Position numbers and translations under genes: made by a program. The notes beneath the pieces are model-generated. The model had not been told where the DNA came from. It did not search any database and was given only the letters and a program-made list of their open reading frames with translations. Below are positions 1 through 9,201 of a DNA stretch of 10,711 nt, piece by piece (within the stretch, counting starts at the first letter, position 1; every line of letters begins with the position of its first letter). The stretch is from Pseudomonadota bacterium (lineage in GTDB: Bacteria > Pseudomonadota > Alphaproteobacteria > Sphingomonadales > Sphingomonadaceae), in assembly GCA_023423775.1 (NCBI GenBank), contig JAFAEZ010000209.1, positions 1 through 10,711 on the forward strand, written 5' to 3'.

Positions 1-1447
1 CGTCGCCAAAGCCGGCCGAGCCGCGGTAATAGGGCTGCAGCACGGCGTAGCCCTGAGGTGCCAGGAACTGGGCGTGCCAGTCGAAGCCCCATTCGTCGCG
101 CGCGCTCGGTCCGCCGTGCGGAAGAACGACCGCGGGCAGGCCTTTAGCGCTCTCCTTCCCGGGCGGCAGCGTGAGATAGGACGGGATCATCGTCCCGTCG
201 GCAGCGGGGTACGACACGGTCTTCACCGAGGCGAGTGCCACCTTCTCGAGAAGCGGCCGTACCACCATCGTCTCGTTCAGGGTCCGCTTGGTCTTGTCGT
301 AGACGAAGTAGCGGCCGGGCTCGGCATCGCTCCCGGCGAAGATCAGCAAAATGTTGTTGTCGTGCGACGAACTCACGAAATGCACCAGCGGCAGTTTTGG
401 AATTGCCTTGCCTAGGTCCGTCGCAAGCTTCGCATATTCGGGATCGAAATAGATGACCTGGCGCCGGTCCTCGGCGAAAGTAACGCCGATGACACGGGCG
501 CCGCGGCCGATCCGCACTACGCCGTCCACGTCGACCTTGTCGTTCTTGTAGACCAATTCGGTCGCCATCGTGCCGTCCAGTTTGACGCGGTAGAGCGCCA
601 TGCGGCCATCGAGCTTCTTTAGCGCGTAAGCCGAATTGGTGGTCGCGTCGACCTCGATCGGGATCAGGCCTTCGCCGTCTTCCACGGTCGAGAATGCGAT
701 CCACTCGCCCGAGCCCGGTCGTCGGTAATGATAGAGCACCCGCGACGTGAGCATGCCCGTGCCGTTCTGCGGCCGGAAACCTTTGATGCGGACCGTCCCG
801 CGCCCGTCGCTGATATAGAAGTCGGCGGTGCGGTTGGCGCCCTCCACCTTAGTGGACTTCATCGTGCGCAGATCGATGCGGTCGACGCCCATCCCGTCCG
901 CGCGCCGCACGATACGCGTGTTCATCTTGCCCGCTTCGGGAATATATTCCCGCGCCATCAGGACTGCGCCGTCCTCCTCCGGAAGCCAATCCAGGATCTC
1001 GCCGTCGAACTGGCGGATGCGGGAATCATACCAGCTACTGCGCTGCCCGAGTTGCTGCACATTCTTGCCATCAGCGTCGAGCGCGATCAGGCGCGAGAAC
1101 GGGATCAGCACGCCGGCGTCGTCGAGCATGCCGCGGACACGGCACACCAGCCGGTCGTTGCTTCCGAAACGGCACCAGGACAACCGCTCCGGCCTGCCGC
1201 TCGACCGAACGGCGAGCGTCTGCGACCCCGTGGCGAGATTGGCGACATAGACTTCGGTCGTGCGGCCGGGCCCGGGCGCGAGGTACAGGATACGGCTGCC
1301 ATCCGGCGAGATGTCGATATCCTGCACGCCTTCACGCGCGCCGAACAAGGCGCCCGGCGTCTCGAGCTTGGCCGGAGCCGACTGATAAGCAACGGCAGGC
1401 GCCGACGCACTGGCGAGCGCCGCCAGAAGAACGAACTTTCTGAACAC
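1..1447 (-). CDS. S9 family peptidase (prolyl oligopeptidase / acylaminoacyl peptidase type), exported, 3' end outside window
   Basis: This gene reads leftward off the window; 482 codons are present with no stop. The start is taken as GTG at 1447-1445, because a strong purine-rich ribosome site (AAGGGGGG) lies just before it and the next residues form a signal peptide: basic FRK, a hydrophobic LLAALASASAPA stretch, and a likely cut after AVA at about residue 20. Residues of roughly 30 to 400 have the repeating pattern of a beta-propeller (for example DIDISPDGSRILYLAPG). The alpha/beta-hydrolase domain then begins: PSYLTLPPG, then HGGP at residues 444-447 (the oxyanion-hole region of S9 enzymes) and YYRGSAGFG near the edge. 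The catalytic Ser, Asp and His normally lie further on and cannot be seen. S9 enzymes of this type usually have 600-700 residues. The product probably cleaves short peptides in the periplasm. Family is secure; substrate is unknown. Confidence 0.9.
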   Translation of the reverse strand, partial: MFRKFVLLAALASASAPAVAYQSAPAKLETPGALFGAREGVQDIDISPDGSRILYLAPGPGRTTEVYVANLATGSQTLAVRSSGRPERLSWCRFGSNDRLVCRVRGMLDDAGVLIPFSRLIALDADGKNVQQLGQRSSWYDSRIRQFDGEILDWLPEEDGAVLMAREYIPEAGKMNTRIVRRADGMGVDRIDLRTMKSTKVEGANRTADFYISDGRGTVRIKGFRPQNGTGMLTSRVLYHYRRPGSGEWIAFSTVEDGEGLIPIEVDATTNSAYALKKLDGRMALYRVKLDGTMATELVYKNDKVDVDGVVRIGRGARVIGVTFAEDRRQVIYFDPEYAKLATDLGKAIPKLPLVHFVSSSHDNNILLIFAGSDAEPGRYFVYDKTKRTLNETMVVRPLLEKVALASVKTVSYPAADGTMIPSYLTLPPGKESAKGLPAVVLPHGGPSARDEWGFDWHAQFLAPQGYAVLQPYYRGSAGFGD

Positions 1448-1572
1448 GATATTCCCCCCTTGTAGAGCCCTCAGCCTATCTCAATCGGCATGGATGGCAA
1501 GGACTTGCCCAAACTTGCGCCGCGCCGGCGGCGGGGCCTATAGGTCCGCGGCCCCTTGCTGGAGAAAATGCG
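1448..1572. promoter_or_regulatory. Divergent promoter region between the S9 and M28 peptidase genes
   Basis: Two genes start outward from this 125-base spacer, so promoters for both should lie in or near it. On the plus strand TTGCGC (1515-1520) and CTATAG (1538-1543) are 17 bases apart, a possible -35/-10 pair. The second box sits in an 8-base palindrome CCTATAGG (1537-1544), and GGGGCC (1533-1538) can pair with GGCCCC (1550-1555). On the minus strand TTGCCA (1500-1495) and TAGGCT (1478-1473) are 16 bases apart, a weaker pair. These boxes are only partial matches to a sigma-70 consensus and GC-rich alphaproteobacterial promoters are hard to call by eye. That a divergent regulatory region exists is likely; the exact boxes are a guess. 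Confidence 0.3.
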
Positions 1573-3240
<1,668 letters not shown>

Positions 3241-3255
3241 GCAGTAAGGACAGAA

Positions 3256-4236
3256 ATGGTTGATCGCCAGCCGCCCGAATGGGCGAAGCACGAGTTCGTC
3301 TGGATCGGCTTCCCGAGCCATGCCGACCTCTGGGTCGAGGATCTGGAGCCCGCCCAAGAGGAAGTCGCCGCCTTCGCCCGCGCCGTCCATGCCGAGGGCG
3401 CCGGCGAGCAGGTGCGCCTCGTCGCGGCCGATCCGGAAGCGGTCGAGCGGGCCAAGGCGCTGGCCGGCCCGGGCATCGAGGTGGTCCAGGAAGCGTTCGG
3501 CGACATCTGGCTGCGCGACACCGGCCCGATCATCCTCAAGAACGGCGTGCGCCGCAGCGCCGCCAGCTTCGGCTTCAACGGCTGGGGCGGGAAATATGAT
3601 CTGGAAGGCGACGACACGATCGGGCTGCGCCTCGCCCACACCGCCGACATGGAAGCGGCGCGGCGCGACTGGATCCTGGAAGGCGGCGCGATCGACGTCG
3701 ACGGCACCGGCCTCGTCGTCACGACCGAGCAATGCCTGCTCAACCCGAACCGCAATCCGGGCCTGTCCAAGGACCAGATCGAGACGCGCCTCCGCGACGA
3801 TCTCGGACTCGACCGCATCCTCTGGCTCGGCGAGGGCCTGCTCAACGACCATACCGACGGCCATGTCGACAATCTCGCCCGCTTCGTCGGCGAGAATCGG
3901 CTGGCGATCCCGGTCGCCGCAGACGGGGATGATCCCAATGCCGCCATCTATGCGGACGCGAAGGCGCGCGCCGAGGCCTTCGGCGTCGAGGTCGTCTCAA
4001 TCCCGTCCCCTGGCCGGATCGAGGCGGATGGCGAAATCATCCCGGCTTCCTATATGAACTTCTACATCGGCAATGCGGCGGTGATCGTTCCGATCTACGG
4101 CGCGGCCAACGACGATGCCGCGGTCGCGGCGATCGGCGCGCTGTTCCCCGGCCGCAAGGCCGTGGGCTTCCGGGCCGACCATATCCTCACCGGAGGCGGC
4201 AGCTTCCATTGCATCAGCCAGCAGGTACCCGAGTGA
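3256..4236 (+). CDS. aguA: Agmatine deiminase (agmatine iminohydrolase)
   Basis: This 326-residue cytoplasmic enzyme hydrolyses agmatine to N-carbamoylputrescine and ammonia. The ATG at 3256 is preceded by TAAGGA at 3245-3250, a good ribosome site. The N-terminus PPEWAKHEFVWIGFP is typical of agmatine deiminases and related peptidylarginine-deiminase-like proteins. Other family blocks are IWLRDTGP (Asp88), FNGWGGKY, EGGAIDVDG, then NDHTDGHVDN with His203 and Asp205, and the C-terminal GGGSFHCISQQ carrying the nucleophile Cys319. No signal peptide is present. The length is slightly below the usual 340-370 residues, but all key blocks are there. It follows the M28 gene by 15 bases and overlaps aguB. 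The neighbouring amidase, which performs the next step, makes agmatine the expected substrate rather than peptidyl-arginine. Confidence 0.95.
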   Translation: MVDRQPPEWAKHEFVWIGFPSHADLWVEDLEPAQEEVAAFARAVHAEGAGEQVRLVAADPEAVERAKALAGPGIEVVQEAFGDIWLRDTGPIILKNGVRRSAASFGFNGWGGKYDLEGDDTIGLRLAHTADMEAARRDWILEGGAIDVDGTGLVVTTEQCLLNPNRNPGLSKDQIETRLRDDLGLDRILWLGEGLLNDHTDGHVDNLARFVGENRLAIPVAADGDDPNAAIYADAKARAEAFGVEVVSIPSPGRIEADGEIIPASYMNFYIGNAAVIVPIYGAANDDAAVAAIGALFPGRKAVGFRADHILTGGGSFHCISQQVPE

Positions 4237-5081
4237 CCCAGGTCAAAGTAGCCGCTCTCCAGCTTCCGTTCAGCGACTGCGTCGAGGAAAATATCGACGC
4301 CGTCTCGAAGCTCGTGCGCGAAGCCGCGGCCCAAGGCGCCAAGATCATCCTCCCGCCCGAATTGTTCGAGGGCCATTATTTCTGCCGCACCCATGACGAG
4401 GATCATTTCGCGCGGGCGCTGCCCGTCGGCGAGCACCCGGTCGTGGCCGCGATGCAGGCGCTCGCAAAGGAACTGCAGGTCTATATCCCGACCAGCTTCT
4501 ACGAGGCGGACGGCCACCATCATTATAACAGCCTCGCCATGATCGACGACGAGGGCACGATCATGGGCGTCTACCGCAAGAGCCACATCCCCGATGGTCC
4601 GGGCTATTCGGAGAAATTCTACTTCCGGCCCGGCAACACCGGCTTCAAGGTCTGGAAGACCAAATACGGCACGATCGGCGTCGGCATCTGCTGGGACCAA
4701 TGGTATCCGGAGACGGCGCGGGCGATGATGCTGATGGGCGCCGACATCCTCCTCTATCCGACGGCGATCGGCACCGAGCCGCACGATCCGGACCTCGACA
4801 CGAGCCGCCTGTGGCGTCGCGCCATGATCGGTCATGCCGTGTCCAACGTCGTGCCCGTCGTCGCCGCGAACCGCATCGGCACCGAGGGCGGCCAGCGTTT
4901 CTACGGCCACAGTTTCATCTGCGACGAGCGCGGCGACTATCTCGCCGAGTTCGGGCCGAATGAGACGGGCGTGCTCGTCGCCACGGTCGATACGGTCCAG
5001 GCCAGGAAGCACCGCGCGGCCTTCGGCTTCTTCCGCGACCGCCGTCCCGAGCTGTACGGCCGCCTCACGCAGGACATTTAG
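4233..5081 (+). CDS. aguB: N-carbamoylputrescine amidase (nitrilase superfamily)
   Basis: The enzyme hydrolyses N-carbamoylputrescine to putrescine, CO2 and ammonia, completing the route begun by AguA. I place the start at GTG 4233-4235, overlapping the aguA TGA at 4234-4236, with AGG at 4223-4225 as a modest ribosome site. The protein then begins MTQVKVAALQLPF, as expected for the family, and has 282 residues, a normal length. An in-frame TTG at 4209 would add eight residues of no family resemblance. The nitrilase triad is complete: Glu43 (PPELFEGHYF), Lys116 (YRKSHIPDGPGY) and Cys153 (GICWDQWYPE). The fold is cytoplasmic, with no signal peptide. The four-base overlap suggests translational coupling, giving balanced amounts of the two enzymes. 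Other carbon-nitrogen hydrolases share the triad, but the position next to aguA makes this call firm. Confidence 0.95.
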   Translation: MTQVKVAALQLPFSDCVEENIDAVSKLVREAAAQGAKIILPPELFEGHYFCRTHDEDHFARALPVGEHPVVAAMQALAKELQVYIPTSFYEADGHHHYNSLAMIDDEGTIMGVYRKSHIPDGPGYSEKFYFRPGNTGFKVWKTKYGTIGVGICWDQWYPETARAMMLMGADILLYPTAIGTEPHDPDLDTSRLWRRAMIGHAVSNVVPVVAANRIGTEGGQRFYGHSFICDERGDYLAEFGPNETGVLVATVDTVQARKHRAAFGFFRDRRPELYGRLTQDI

Positions 5082-5133
5082 CTCGGCGGCGAAGCGGTGG
5101 CGGACGCGTTGCGAAGCGTCTAGGGCGCTCGCC

Positions 5134-5628
5134 ATGGGCACGACGCGTTACGCCATCGCATTGGGATCGAACCGCTGGCACGGGACCCACGGCTCTCCGG
5201 CCGAGACCGTGCGCGCTGCTGCCGCCGCGATCGACGCCGAGCGTCTGTCCGCCGTCCGAGCCACGCCGGCCATGGGCCCGGCCGGGCGCGGTTTCGCCAA
5301 CGCCGCCGCAATCGTCGCCACCTCTCTTGACCCGCCCCGGCTGCTGGCAGAGCTCAAAGGGATCGAGCGGGCCTTCGGCCGGCGCGGCGGCCGGCGTTGG
5401 GGCCCGCGCGTGCTCGATCTCGACATCTTGCTCTGGTCGGAAGGCGCCTGGGCGGAGCCCGGCGTGGTCGTTCCCCACCCCTCGTTCCGCGAGCGCCGCT
5501 TCGTGCTCGAGCCGCTCGCCGAGATCGCGCCGGACTGGCGCGACCCGATTTCGGGCCTCACGATCCGTCAGCTCTTCTTTCGCCAGGCGCAGCGAAGCCC
5601 GGTTGACCGCGCGTCCGACGCCACTTAG
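5134..5628 (+). CDS. folK: 2-amino-4-hydroxy-6-hydroxymethyldihydropteridine pyrophosphokinase (HPPK)
   Basis: HPPK transfers pyrophosphate from ATP to 6-hydroxymethyl-dihydropterin, producing the substrate that dihydropteroate synthase joins to p-aminobenzoate in folate synthesis. The reading frame stays open far upstream inside aguB, but family resemblance starts at ATG 5134 (MGTTRYAIALGSN), with AGGG at 5122-5125 eight bases before. That gives 164 residues, normal for the family. The signature RRWGPRVLDLDILLW is intact and falls at the same numbers as in E. coli HPPK: Trp89, Arg92 and the magnesium-binding Asp95 and Asp97. VPHPSFRERRFVLEPLAEIAPD is the usual C-terminal block. The region around residues 43-55 (TPAMGPAGRGFANAA) is a few residues shorter than in E. 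coli. The gene starts 52 bases after aguB and may be read from the same transcript. It ends 16 bases before a tRNA gene. Confidence 0.93.
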   Translation: MGTTRYAIALGSNRWHGTHGSPAETVRAAAAAIDAERLSAVRATPAMGPAGRGFANAAAIVATSLDPPRLLAELKGIERAFGRRGGRRWGPRVLDLDILLWSEGAWAEPGVVVPHPSFRERRFVLEPLAEIAPDWRDPISGLTIRQLFFRQAQRSPVDRASDAT

Positions 5629-5643
5629 GAGCGGCGCCGTGGT

Positions 5644-5720
<77 letters not shown>

Positions 5721-5908
5721 CCCCCGATCCCGATATCTTCTGGCAAAAGCCGCCCGGTGCTGCAGCCTGCGCTCCGGCGCCACCGGCTTCCCGCCCCCTC
5801 TGCCGAGGCGTGTTGCACTGCGCGCAACGGGGTGATGTCCTCTTTGGGACTAGAGATGGCGCGGAAAAAGGCCATCATTCCCCAAAAGAATGACGAGGGG
5901 ATTACAGC

Positions 5909-5931
5909 CGCTGGCGCACCATGCGCCAGCG
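5909..5931. repeat. Perfect 10-base inverted repeat with 3-base loop
   Basis: CGCTGGCGCA (5909-5918) and TGCGCCAGCG (5922-5931) are exact reverse complements around CCA. As RNA this is a stable hairpin; because the loop is so tight, a 9-base stem with a 5-base loop is more likely. No T-run follows on either strand, so it is not a standard intrinsic terminator. It sits 107 bases before the receptor start. It could be a leader hairpin or a protein-binding site. Confidence 0.75.
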
Positions 5932-5999
5932 CGCCCGGGAGCGGACCGATCATCGGCTCCATCTGCCGCCCACTCTCACATCGCAGACTTTATCGACGC

Positions 6000-6018
6000 C
6001 GGTCCGTCAGTCGGACCG
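6000..6018. repeat. 7-base inverted repeat next to the receptor ribosome site
   Basis: CGGTCCG (6000-6006) and CGGACCG (6012-6018) are exact reverse complements around TCAGT. The repeat ends nine bases before the AAGGGGG ribosome site of the receptor gene. It could be an operator or a hairpin just upstream of the ribosome site; nothing in the sequence distinguishes these. Confidence 0.6.
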
Positions 6019-6038
6019 ACGCACACCAAGGGGGAATA

Positions 6039-9000
6039 ATGACCATTCGAATGCACCATGACGTCCGCAAGCTTCTGCTCGGCACCACGGCCCTGTGCCT
6101 GGCCGGCCTCAGCGTGCCCGCTTTCGCCCAGGCGGCGGAGACTGCCCAGGACGTTGCCGTCGAAGACACCGCTCCCGCCGCAGACGAAGCCAGCGACATC
6201 GTGGTCGTCGGCTCGCGCATTCAGGGCGCCAACATCACCGCCGCTCTGCCGGTCACCGTGGTCGGCGCTGCCGAGATCGGCGCCACCGGCGCGACTTCGG
6301 GCGACGACCTGTTCCGTTCGATCCCGCAGATGGGCGACGTCACCTTCAACAGCTCCTATCTCGCCGGCTCGAGCAACTCGGCCCGCGGCGACGTCGGCTC
6401 GGTCAATTTGCGTAACCTCGGCATCGGCAACACGCTCGTGCTTCTGAACGGCCGCCGCGTGGTCAACCACCCGACCAGCCAGGCCAACGAGAATCTCGTG
6501 CCGGTGCTGACCTACAACACCAACGCCATTCCGGTGAGCGGCCTGCAGCGCCTCGAAGTGCTGCGCGACGGCGCCGCCGCGATCTACGGCACCGACGCGG
6601 TCGCCGGCGTGATCAACACCGTCCTCAAGGACGATTTCGACGGCCTCGACATGTCGGTCCAATATGGCGGCGCCGAGGGCACCGGCTTCCGCGAACTCAA
6701 CGTCAACGGCATCGCCGGGCACAATTTCGCCGAGGGTCGCGGCAACGTCTCGCTCTTCTTCAGCTACGATCACGGCACCGGTCTCGGCACCAGCGAACAG
6801 AGCTTCACCGCCTCGCAGGATCGTCGTCCGCTGTTTGTCGGCACCCGCTTCGAGGGCGCAACGTCGCTCGACGGACGTGAATCGACCACGCCCTGGGCAT
6901 CGCTGCAGACCCCGGCCTCGTTCGGCACCGTGCGCCAGGGCACGACCGCACTCACCAGCGCGTCTGGCCTGTTTCATATCCAGCCGAGCACCAATCCAGG
7001 CTGCCAGGTCAACATCGGGAACGGTCTTTGCATCGACGATGGTTCGCTCGCCGTCACTGCCGCTGACCGCAACCTGCGCCGCGACCCGGCCGGCCAGAAC
7101 ACGAGCGTGATCCCTTCCCTCGATCGTGTGAACCTCTACCTCACTGCCAAGTACGAGCTCAGCGACAGCCTGACCGCCTTCGGCGAGGCCGGCTATTACT
7201 ACGCCAAGACCCATGCCGTTCAGTCTCCCGTAGCGACCTTGAGCTCGATCCCGATCACGATCCCGACGACCAATTACTGGAATCCGTTCGGACAGGCCGT
7301 GTTCGCAGATGGCCGGGTCAACCCGAACCGCCTACCCGGCACCAACGTGCCGATCGAGGGGCTGCCCGTCACCATCCGCTCCTATGCGTTCGAGGACGCC
7401 GGGCTGATGAACATCGACGTGACCAACCGTCAGGCGCGCATGCTCGCCGGCCTGCGCGGCCCGCTCGGCAATTTCGACTGGGAAGCGGCCGTGCTGTACT
7501 CCGAAGCGACCGCAAAGGACGTCAGCGACAACATCTCGGCAGGCGCGCTCGCCCGCCAGCTCGCTCTGTCCACTCCTGACGCTTATAACCCGTTCAACGG
7601 CGGCGATCTCGCCAACGTCATCTATGGCGACGCCACTCCGAGCAGCGCAGCTGCGATTGAGGCGATCAAGGTCAAGGCGACGCGCCGCACCAAGAGCACG
7701 CTCGCCCTCGCCGACTTCCGCATCTCCAATTCCGCAATCCTGACCCTTCCGGGTGGCGATATCGGCATGGCCGCGGGCGCCGAGGTCCGTCGCGAGACGC
7801 AGCTCGACGATCGCGACCAGCGCGTCGACGGCACGATCACCTACACCGATCCTTCGACCGGCATCGTCACCGGCGATCTCGTCAACTCGTCGATGAACCC
7901 CGACACGAGCGGCAACCGCGAAGTGGCTGCGGCCTATGTCGAATTCGCCGTCCCCGTCGTCTCGCCGGAAATGAACATCCCGTTCGTCCGCAGCCTCGAG
8001 GTCCAGCTCGCCGGCCGCTACGAGCATTACAGCGATTTCGGCAGCGTCGCAAAGCCGAAGGTCGCGGCCGCCTGGGACATCGTCGACGGTCTGCGCCTGC
8101 GCGGTTCGTGGGCCCAGGGCTTCCGCGCGCCGAACCTGGAGCAGGTGAACGCCACCGTAATCACCCGTGCCAATACCCGCACGGACTGGTCGATCTGCGA
8201 AGCCGACCTGCGTACCGGGCGAATTTCCAGCTTCGCGGATTGCTCGCGTCGCCAGTCGACCTCGGCCCGCCGTTCCGGCAATCCGGACCTGAAGCCGGAA
8301 GAGTCCGATACGCTGTCGGCCGGCGTGGTGCTCGAGCCCGCTTTCATCCCCGACAGCCTGGGCAAGTTCACCTTCACCGCCGATTACTGGCGCGTGAAGC
8401 AGACCGGCCTGGTCGGCATCTTCGGCGAGGGTAATGCGCTGATCGTCGACTACCTGCTGCGCCAAAGCGGCCAGACCAACCCGAACGTGATCCGCGCAGC
8501 GCCCACTGCGGACGACGTGGCCCTGTTCGCTGGCACCGGCCTCGCCCCCGCTGGCCAGGTCCTTTACGTGCTCGACGCCTATCAGAACCTGCAGCCGCAG
8601 ACCGCCAAGGGCATCGACCTCGGCCTGGTGTGGCGCCTGCGGGGTACGGCAGCGGGAGACTTCACGCTGAACTTCAACGCCGCGCACCTGCTCGACTTCT
8701 ACCAGGAGCCGTCGCCGGGCATCGCCGCTTTGCTCGCGGCGCGCGAGGCGGGCGAGATCAACGCCGGCACCACCATCACCGGTGGTGGCGACCTGATCCG
8801 CCAGGAAGGTCGTCCGGAGTGGAAATTGTCGGCCGCCCTCACCTGGCGCTACAACCAGGTCACGATCGGCGCCTTCACGCAGTATATCGGCAGCGTCGAA
8901 GATCCGGACCTGATCGACTCCGGCGGCAATCCGTGGGTCGTAAAGTCGCAGCTGACCGGCAACCTCTATGGCGAATATGCCTTCGATAAGGGCGCGCTCG

Positions 9001-9134
9001 ACGGAACCCGCTTCCGCCTCGGCGTGCGCAACATCACCGACGAGAAGCCGCCGCTTTCGTCGGAAGGCTATATCGGTCGCCTCTATGCGCCGCAGGCCCG
9101 TTACTGGTACGTCAACGTCTCCAAGAGCTTCTGA
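6039..9134 (+). CDS. TonB-dependent outer-membrane receptor
   Basis: The product has 1031 residues and imports an unidentified substrate across the outer membrane using TonB energy. The start is ATG 6039 after a strong ribosome site, AAGGGGGA (6028-6035). The signal peptide has HHDVRK, a hydrophobic LLLGTTALCLAGLSVP stretch and a cut after AFA near residue 31. A linker leads to a TonB-box-like segment DIVVVGSR at residues 53-60. The plug domain covers about 60-197 (DDLFRSIPQ, VNLRNLGIGNTLVLLNGRR, RLEVLRDGAAAIYGTDAVAG). The rest is the 22-strand barrel, with GSWAQGFRAPNLEQV, GNPDLKPEESDTLSAGV and the C-terminal YWYVNVSKSF ending in Phe, as outer-membrane barrels do. Two cysteine pairs, 322/331 and 720/735, probably form disulfides in outer loops. 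No FecI/FecR or N-terminal signalling domain is seen. The M20 hydrolase follows 67 bases later. Substrate cannot be read from sequence; siderophore, peptide and sugar uptake are all possible for this family. Confidence 0.95.
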   Translation: MTIRMHHDVRKLLLGTTALCLAGLSVPAFAQAAETAQDVAVEDTAPAADEASDIVVVGSRIQGANITAALPVTVVGAAEIGATGATSGDDLFRSIPQMGDVTFNSSYLAGSSNSARGDVGSVNLRNLGIGNTLVLLNGRRVVNHPTSQANENLVPVLTYNTNAIPVSGLQRLEVLRDGAAAIYGTDAVAGVINTVLKDDFDGLDMSVQYGGAEGTGFRELNVNGIAGHNFAEGRGNVSLFFSYDHGTGLGTSEQSFTASQDRRPLFVGTRFEGATSLDGRESTTPWASLQTPASFGTVRQGTTALTSASGLFHIQPSTNPGCQVNIGNGLCIDDGSLAVTAADRNLRRDPAGQNTSVIPSLDRVNLYLTAKYELSDSLTAFGEAGYYYAKTHAVQSPVATLSSIPITIPTTNYWNPFGQAVFADGRVNPNRLPGTNVPIEGLPVTIRSYAFEDAGLMNIDVTNRQARMLAGLRGPLGNFDWEAAVLYSEATAKDVSDNISAGALARQLALSTPDAYNPFNGGDLANVIYGDATPSSAAAIEAIKVKATRRTKSTLALADFRISNSAILTLPGGDIGMAAGAEVRRETQLDDRDQRVDGTITYTDPSTGIVTGDLVNSSMNPDTSGNREVAAAYVEFAVPVVSPEMNIPFVRSLEVQLAGRYEHYSDFGSVAKPKVAAAWDIVDGLRLRGSWAQGFRAPNLEQVNATVITRANTRTDWSICEADLRTGRISSFADCSRRQSTSARRSGNPDLKPEESDTLSAGVVLEPAFIPDSLGKFTFTADYWRVKQTGLVGIFGEGNALIVDYLLRQSGQTNPNVIRAAPTADDVALFAGTGLAPAGQVLYVLDAYQNLQPQTAKGIDLGLVWRLRGTAAGDFTLNFNAAHLLDFYQEPSPGIAALLAAREAGEINAGTTITGGGDLIRQEGRPEWKLSAALTWRYNQVTIGAFTQYIGSVEDPDLIDSGGNPWVVKSQLTGNLYGEYAFDKGALDGTRFRLGVRNITDEKPPLSSEGYIGRLYAPQARYWYVNVSKSF

Positions 9135-9142
9135 TAGAAGCA

Positions 9143-9168
9143 CGGGCGCCGTCTTCGGGCGGCGCCCG
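9143..9168 (+). terminator. Strong hairpin with UUCG loop between receptor and M20 gene (attenuator or mRNA-stabilising element)
   Basis: The halves 9143-9153 (CGGGCGCCGTC) and 9158-9168 (GGCGGCGCCCG) pair over 11 positions with one G-T pair, closing the very stable tetraloop TTCG at 9154-9157. It starts eight bases after the receptor stop. What follows is CAATCTTGC, not a run of T, so full termination is doubtful. Placed between two genes of one likely unit, it would suit partial termination or protection of the receptor mRNA 3' end, giving more receptor than hydrolase. Confidence 0.65.
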
Positions 9169-9201
9169 CAATCTTGCAGCACATGATAAGAGGATGATGA
9201 A

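Larger units (their letters stand above)
5721..6038 (+). promoter_or_regulatory. 318-base gene-free leader before the TonB-dependent receptor, rich in inverted repeats
   Basis: No convincing gene lies here on either strand. The stretch must hold the end of the tRNA transcript and the promoter and leader of the receptor gene. Several inverted repeats are visible in order: GTTGC/GCAAC (about 5812-5828), GTCC/GGAC (5837-5850), GATGGC/GCCATC with a 10-base A-rich loop (5855-5876), a perfect 10-base stem (5909-5931), the odd palindrome CCGATCATCGG (about 5946-5956) and a 7-base stem (6000-6018). I could not settle on -35/-10 boxes. The open frame running into the receptor from 5757 is probably chance in GC-rich DNA. 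No riboswitch class is recognised. Confidence 0.5.

Noticed and set aside
4209..4232. TTG start for aguB
   Set aside because: The eight extra residues do not resemble the family; GTG 4233 gives the normal N-terminus and a classic overlap with the aguA stop.
5102..5121. Weak GACGC/GCGTC inverted repeat between aguB and folK
   Set aside because: Five pairs with a long loop and no T-run; too weak to call a terminator.
5757..6038. In-frame extension of the receptor upstream by 94 codons
   Set aside because: It would bury the signal peptide that begins at 6039, and the strong ribosome site lies directly before 6039.
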